Shown here one piece after another: positions 58,656 to 64,000 of a stretch of DNA of 64,000 nucleotides. This stretch comes from Tretioscincus oriximinensis (lineage: Eukaryota > Chordata > Lepidosauria > Squamata > Gymnophthalmidae): NCBI GenBank assembly GCA_022410635.1, contig JAJVDF010000282.1:699174-763173 (forward strand). Direction: 5' to 3'. The first letter of the stretch is position 1; every line of letters starts with the position of its first letter. A program made the position numbers and the translations under genes. A model generated the notes under the pieces. That model was not told the origin of the DNA, made no database searches, and worked only from the letters and a program-made list of their open reading frames with translations.

Positions 58656-60104
58656 GACTGGTCCAGTAGCCGCCTTCCTTTAAGCAGAAGAAATGTTTTC
58701 AGTGGGCAGGACTGGGCATAGATTGGCTAAAAGACACTTCCTCCAGGCTTGTTAGGAGTTGTAATCTTTAGGGCAGGGCCTCAGGCAGCCTGGGCAGAAG
58801 ACCACACTTTACAGCAGGCCCCACTGCTGGCACATAACAGGTCTGTTTCACTTTTTTCATATTTTGGCTGTCTGTTGCTGCAGACACTTGTCATTGTGAA
58901 AAAGTGGTGTAGAAAAGCAGGCAGAAATATACTGCAAGTTAAAACAATAAAACAGGAAACAAATTATGACAGGAAGAAGATGGCAATTGGTGGTTGTTTA
59001 CATCTGGAACCCCGTCTATACTTTTCCAGATGCTTCCTACAAAAAAATATTTTCCTGGTTTAACCCAGGAATTTAAAATAGATTAAAAGTACATATTGAA
59101 AAAGCACCTTTTACTTAGAAAGTTTTCATTTCATCTTCAGTCCCCAAAGAATGGGATCTTATCTAGAAAAAAACCCTGATTAACTTTTTTCTTAAGGACT
59201 GAAAATAAACTGAAGGTTTAAAAGTAAAGGTTTGACCAGGGCCAAAGACTAACGTTAAGATTATTTTTGGCTTCTCATTTTCCATTTTAGAAAAGCAAAT
59301 AAAAATAATTTGGTCTTCCACCTCCAATTTAAAACAAAGGTTGCTTTCAATAATATTTAAAATGTTTGTTTTATATAGATGCATTCACATAAATGGTGAG
59401 GCTCACCTGACACGTTGTGCCTATCAGATTAGAGAGCAAAAGACTCATCAAAGATGATTGTCTGTGTATAAAGCAAGAAAATTAAGTCTAATAAGGGGTG
59501 CAAAGTTCTGTCCTGGATTTTCGGTGGGAACCTTAGCCTAATAATGCTGTTTCAGCCTTTTGGATTCTTGCCTGTGGTTTAAACAGAAGGGCTTTGATCA
59601 GATTTATTATCCCTTCAGCCCAAATCTGTTAAAAGGTCATTAATAGAGAAGTTGGCAACATAGGCCATTAATAGAGAAGCTGCTATAATCTCCTTTACCT
59701 GACAATTATTCAGAGAATTTGAGTAACATAAAGATTCGATTAAAATCATTTTCAAACTAAATAAGTGAAACCTTTTATACATTAATAAAGTAAGGATTTG
59801 GATTAGTTGAATCTTAACAGAAAGATGCTTCTGTGTGGGATTGAAAACGGTTCTGTGTCACCTGGGGAAAATATCAATTCTGCCTTCGGCCATGGGTTGA
59901 AATTGGATGGTGGCCATTGTTTCTTGGGCTGAGTGCCCCTTTTGTTCCAACTGTTTCCAACTGAAACCCAGCTTCTATATTTCTTGACTTTGCTCTGGAA
60001 TATTCAATAAAATGGAAGTGAGGTGAAGGTAATCAATGGAGCCCTGTTGAATCAGGCCACATTCAGCCTCATAGAATGGCCTGCTGGTTCTGGAAAGTAG
60101 AATC

Positions 60105-60245
60105 ATAGAGTCGGAAGGGACCTCCAGGGTCATCGGGTCCAACCCCCTGCTCGATGCAGGATTCATTAAACCATCCCAGACAGATGACTGTCCAGTTTCT
60201 GTTTGAAAAAGGGCAGAGAAGGGCAAAACTTTTACCTGTCTTAAT
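60105..60245 (-). mobile_element. CR1 3' fragment, antisense
   Basis: AGAATCATAGAGTCGGAAGG and GACCTCCAGGGTCATCGGGT, then CCAACCCCCTGCTCGATGCA, form the typical amniote CR1 end in reverse. Confidence 0.85.
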
Positions 60246-60769
60246 TCCCTGTCATTGGACTTTAGAGGTATCCTGGCTGACCTTCTGAAACTGGAGGCAG
60301 TACCTGGGCATGCATTGGGTTGCTTATCATTCATAAAATGATTCTTAATCCTTTCCTAAAGTTATGATTGTTGTCACCACACCTTCTGATAACTCCAAAG
60401 ACCTTCTGGGTAAGATTTCAACTTCTATGGGCATGAATGAGGGATGTGTCCTGGGGCCAGTAGGGTTTGTTTTTCCACTCATTGTGAATTTCTTCTGTAA
60501 ATTAATGATAAATTTGTCCTTCGTCTTCCTTTGGTTGCTGCTCTGCTGTTTTTCTGTGCTCCCTCCTCTCAGTGCACAACTACAGTACTTATTTCCCTGG
60601 CTACCCACATTACATAATTTATTACCAACAGCTGTGAATACCTTAAAGGTATAACATATATGTACACTATTTGTTCCAGAATTTCCCAATAACCAGTTAT
60701 CCATTCTTAATATATCTTTATTGTATGTTTTGCATTTTGTAATTCTGTCACTTACTGACTTGTGAGATT

Positions 60770-60850
60770 TTACATTATTTATTTACATTTATACCCCGCC
60801 CATACCCGAAGGTCTCGGGGTGGCAGCAACAACAACAAAACTATAAAATT
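60770..60850 (-). mobile_element. L2-like LINE or SINE 3' tail
   Basis: ATTATTTATTTACATTTATA is followed by CCCGCCCATACCCGAAGGTC, as at 8754 and 53526. Confidence 0.7.
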
Positions 60851-61375
60851 TACATTTTAAAACTGTAACGCTCAGTATCTGAAGGTGGACATGCACATGA
60901 CATACTATCTTGCCAGCCATTTTGTTCGCTTCTTGCTAAGGAAGTACAATAATTCCTCCTCATGTTATTGGATAGTTTGCCATCAATTCTTTTGACTCTC
61001 CTTCAGTTTCTTATCAAAATAATCCTCATATTAAAGCCTTCCCACAATAACCCTCTATGGCGATTCAACTCTGGTTTTCCAAGAAAACCGATAAGCCACA
61101 CAACCTAGTGAGGCAAATTCAACATAAATTGAACTTTCAAGCATATTACTGACCCTGTCTGGATGCAGCCTTAATCCTATATTAAAAACTGCATTGTCAA
61201 GATAATGTTGTATCTTCACAATTATTAGCAGGTCAACCCAACCAGATATCGCCTAATGAGCAACAATTGTTCTTTTCTTTTAAAAGGATTTATCACTATG
61301 ATTATTTTTTTTGTTCAAAATGTAGCAATAACTGAATAATCAGAATTGTCTAATAATGTATTTCTTTTTTTCCAG

Positions 61376-61881
61376 GCCAGGATTCACAGTACAGTTATAG
61401 ATGTGGTAAACAAATATGGATATTTATGCACAAGTCAACACCAATAATCTCTCTTCTTCAGCCAGTATGTCGGGTCTTCTTTTAAGCAACTTTGGGTACC
61501 AAATGAACACAACCAACACGTCTCCTACTATGTCAATTGGGAAACTCTTCCCAGCCTTGTTGCAATGTTTTGGCATAATCCTCTGCGGATACATAGCTGG
61601 AAGGGTTAACATAATCACATCAACTCAGGCTAAAGGATTGGGGAATTTTGTTTCCCGCTTTGCCCTCCCTGCCTTATTGTTCAAAAACATGGTGATACTG
61701 AATTTTTCCGATGTAAATTGGTCCTTCCTGTACAGCATCCTGATTGCGAAAGCATCAGTTTTCTTCTTGGTCTGTGTCTTAACACTCCTGATAGCCACTC
61801 CTGAGAGACGGTTTAGTAAAGCTGGGCTGTTTCCAATTTTTGCTACACAGAGCAACGACTTTGCACTTGGATATCCTATAG
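61376..61881 (+). CDS. GPR155: GPR155 (LYCHOS) first coding exon, residues 1-155
   Basis: GPR155 is a lysosomal membrane protein with an N-terminal auxin-carrier-like permease domain, a GPCR-like region and a C-terminal DEP domain; it reports cholesterol to mTORC1. The acceptor is TTTTTTTCCAG and the donor G/GTAAAA at 61882. The start ATG is 61416, with A at -3, G at +4 and an in-frame TAA at 61407. The N-terminal 40 residues are divergent and Asn/Ser/Thr-rich, with sequons at Asn11, Asn31 and Asn34. From residue 44 the match to human is near complete: LFPALLQCFGIILCGYIAGR (first membrane segment), then segments near 78-95, 104-127 and 138-155. Phe45, Pro46 and Tyr59 match human Phe43, Pro44 and Tyr57, reported as needed for cholesterol sensing. 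Confidence 0.95.
61401..61409 (+). promoter_or_regulatory. GPR155: Two-codon uORF before the GPR155 start
   Basis: ATG TGG TAA lies in the same exon, ending 6 bases before the main ATG and in the same frame. Its context is weak (T at -3, T at +4), while the main start is strong, so leaky scanning or reinitiation would be needed. This is seen directly; any effect on translation is inferred. Confidence 0.6.
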
Positions 61882-62381
61882 GTAAAAAACAATTTTATGA
61901 CCTACGCTTCTGTGTAATATTGTATATTGCCCATATCTGTTCTTAATATTATGAGATGAGTTGTATTTGTATTAGTTAATTCTGTTGGATCTAAGTAACC
62001 CCAGGGGTGGGTGGGTGAGCCTACCCCATTAGGGACCCACTGCTTGCCCACCTGCCCGGCCTGTGCCACTACAAGTTGGCAACAGGCCTAATTCCTCCCA
62101 ACCCTAGCTACTACAGTCTAGTCCTGCCCAGTCGAAATGCTCATACAGGCAACCCATGCCCGCATTTGCGGTCTTAACTAGTTTAGGAATTTAATTCAGA
62201 ATAAGGGCCAGTACAGAAAGGGTCCCAGTCCAGGTTCTGTCACAGATGCCTGCACAGGATAAAGTAGATTTAGGGGGGCTATTGATTCTAGATTCTAGTC
62301 CATATGATAAGAAGTTTTTATACTTTTGTAATTATTTGTTAATAGCTTTTTAGTGACTACTTTCCATCGCTTTCTCTCTAG
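61882..62381. other. GPR155: GPR155 intron between the two coding exons
   Basis: A 500-base intron with a GC-richer block near 61990-62160; nothing recognised. Confidence 0.6.
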
Positions 62382-62781
62382 CTGAAGCTTTATATAAAAC
62401 TACTTATCCGGAATATCTTCAGTACATTTACCTGGTTGCACCAATATCTCTTATGATGCTAAACCCCTTGGGATTCATCTTCTGTGAAATCCAGAAGTCA
62501 AGAGACAATCCTAATGTTTGTCACAGCAAACTGAAAATTGTGGGACTCGGGCTCCTTCGAGTATTGCAGAATCCAATCGTGTTTATGGTCTTTATAGGAA
62601 TTGCCTCAAATTTCGTTCTTAACCAAAAAGTTCCTGAATATTTGGAAAACTTCCTTGATGGACTTGCTAGTTCATTTTCTGGCTCAGCACTTTTTTACCT
62701 GGGTCTCACCATGGTGGGACAAATAAAGAAACTAACAAAGGGTACATTTGTTGCACTGATTCTGCTCATCACAGCTAAACT
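62382..62781 (+). CDS. GPR155: GPR155 second coding exon, residues 156-288
   Basis: The acceptor TCTCTAG ends at 62381 and the donor GTAAGT starts at 62782. The exon enters in phase 1 and leaves two bases of a Leu codon. It encodes the middle of the permease-like domain: EALYKTTYPEYLQYIYLVAP, a membrane segment through LMMLNPLGFIF, a loop with a variable hydrophilic stretch (EIQKSRDNPNVCHSK), then LLRVLQNPIVFMVFIGIA, FSGSALFYLGLTMVG and the start of another segment at VALILLITAK. The residue at the exon junction is Ala, Val in human. The next exon is not in the window, so the gene is cut off by the window end. Confidence 0.95.
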
Positions 62782-62849
62782 GTAAGTTTAACTTCCATAT
62801 TACTGCATTTCAATTTCTTTGAGTTTAAAATTATCTTAAATAACAAAAG

Positions 62850-63240
62850 GCATGTGGGAGAGTTCAACATTCCGAGGTACAACAACCAATGACAGGGCTC
62901 AGAACTTTAGCAGCCTCCAGTTACCAATGACAGGGCTCAGAACTATGGCAGCCTCCAGGGACCAGAATCCTAGGTTAGAAGCTGGCTAAAAGACAGAAAA
63001 CAGGGAAGTAAAATAAATGGATAGCTCTCTGGGTGAAAAGATGTGAAAAGTGGAATGTCACAAGGTTCAATACTGGACCAGTACTGGGAGGGAAAGGAAG
63101 AAGGAAGGAAAGGAAAGGAAAACGGAAAGGAAGGAACAAAACAAGCAGCAAGTGAAAGATGGGAGAGATGGAAGCATGGATGGGAGCAAGGGGGGAGGGA
63201 CTAGAGTCAGTTGTATTATCATAACTAATATGTACTAAAA
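62850..63240 (+). mobile_element. LINE reverse-transcriptase fragment with polypurine tail
   Basis: CAACATTCCGAGGTACAACA, two copies of CAATGACAGGGCTCAGAACT, GCTGGCTAAAAGACAGAAAA and CACAAGGTTCAATACTGGAC lead into a long G/A tract. The same order occurs reversed at 6930-7360. Confidence 0.65.
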
Positions 63241-63244
63241 TGGT

Positions 63245-64000
63245 TTTGAACTTCAAGCTTTGTTTGTTTTTATACATTTCTCTACACTACTTAGTTTGGA
63301 GCTGACTTTACTTTCTGAATTTGGTTGTGTGTTCTTAGAAACATTAAATCTGGTCAATTGGGTCTTCATAAGGGTGGTTGATTCTTGATTGTAGTTTTTA
63401 GAGTCTCAGTGTTCCAGAGACTCTTCATCTGTCTTGTGTGGGATGGAAGTGCGTGTTTGGCTATCTCAACTGTATGCAAACTAGCTCGTCTAAATGGAGT
63501 TTATTTAGACGCAGCAGAACCCCACTACTGTATTCCTGGTGGTTAAGAGAAGCCCTTACACGGGTGCATTTTCTCTTAATCCTCCAGAGCTTACTGAAAT
63601 GATGAAGCTGTGATAATTAGTACTCTGACAAATCACAGGACCTGCTCTTTCATGGTTCATGAATCATGCATTTCACAAGCAGGCCTGGCAGATTTTGACT
63701 ATTCTTTTGACTACAGAAAGGTATGGGATACTAGACAGGATGTGCCTAGACAAGGGCTCTTCCAATCTTCCAGAAGGCCAGTAAAAATTGGTTACTATGC
63801 CTTGACACAGGAGCAACTGGGTTAGAACATCATCTGGAGTATGGAGAATCTGCATTAATCACCTTTTGCATTTGACGATCAAGACCATTTGCTGAATATA
63901 AACCAGGGTTTCCAGATTATCAGCTAACTATTGGACATACTGGGGTTTCTTAGTTTTCTGTATGCAAAAGAACTCCCCACCCCCAAACCCCAAACTGATA
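63245..64000. other. GPR155: GPR155 intron, window end
   Basis: No match to the next expected GPR155 exon (human LPLLCREMVELL region) was seen before the window ends. Confidence 0.5.

Larger units (their letters stand above)
58660..61375. other. GPR155: GPR155 first intron
   Basis: It contains a CR1 fragment (60105) and a LINE tail (60770). No additional exon is supported; alternative 5' exons cannot be excluded. Confidence 0.5.

Overview
The window is vertebrate nuclear DNA, most likely from a squamate reptile (lizard). It carries spliced genes with GT-AG introns, a CpG-island promoter, and a dense load of CR1- and L2-type LINEs, tRNA-derived SINEs that share a LINE tail, and hAT, Harbinger-like and Tc1/mariner-like MITEs of lizard type. 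I cannot assign a species. Scattered single N bases show a draft assembly.

Two protein genes are supported, both on the + strand. WIPF1 (WASP-interacting protein) has seven coding exons between 28706 and 44679, giving 500 residues against 503 in human. Its first 28.6 kb here have no coding exon and are read as upstream intron or flank. A strong poly(A) signal lies at 52434. GPR155 (LYCHOS, lysosomal cholesterol sensor) starts at a CpG island near 56.5-57.2 kb. Its first two coding exons are at 61416-61881 and 62382-62781, and the rest lies beyond the window. The order WIPF1 then GPR155, in the same direction, matches human 2q31. The two proteins do not share a known pathway; WIPF1 organises WASP-driven actin assembly and GPR155 links lysosomal cholesterol to mTORC1.

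Layout: 1-28671, intron or flank with SINEs, CR1, MITEs and foldback elements; 28672-44679, WIPF1 coding exons and introns; 44680-52455, 3' UTR or downstream DNA with nested hAT elements; 52.7-55.4 kb, LINE debris including an L2-like element with a recognisable reverse transcriptase; 55.98-57.97 kb, Harbinger-like MITEs packed around the GPR155 CpG island; 58-64 kb, GPR155 introns and exons.

The most unusual material is non-coding. A foldback element family has 11-14 base target duplications, microhomology at the truncated side, a fixed 3' end and a hammerhead-ribozyme-like core, and one target site has been used twice back to back. In the host genes, the WIPF1 residue matching human Tyr455 is Ser, GPR155 has a two-codon uORF just before its start, and an unexplained possible terminal exon lies at 51935-52077.
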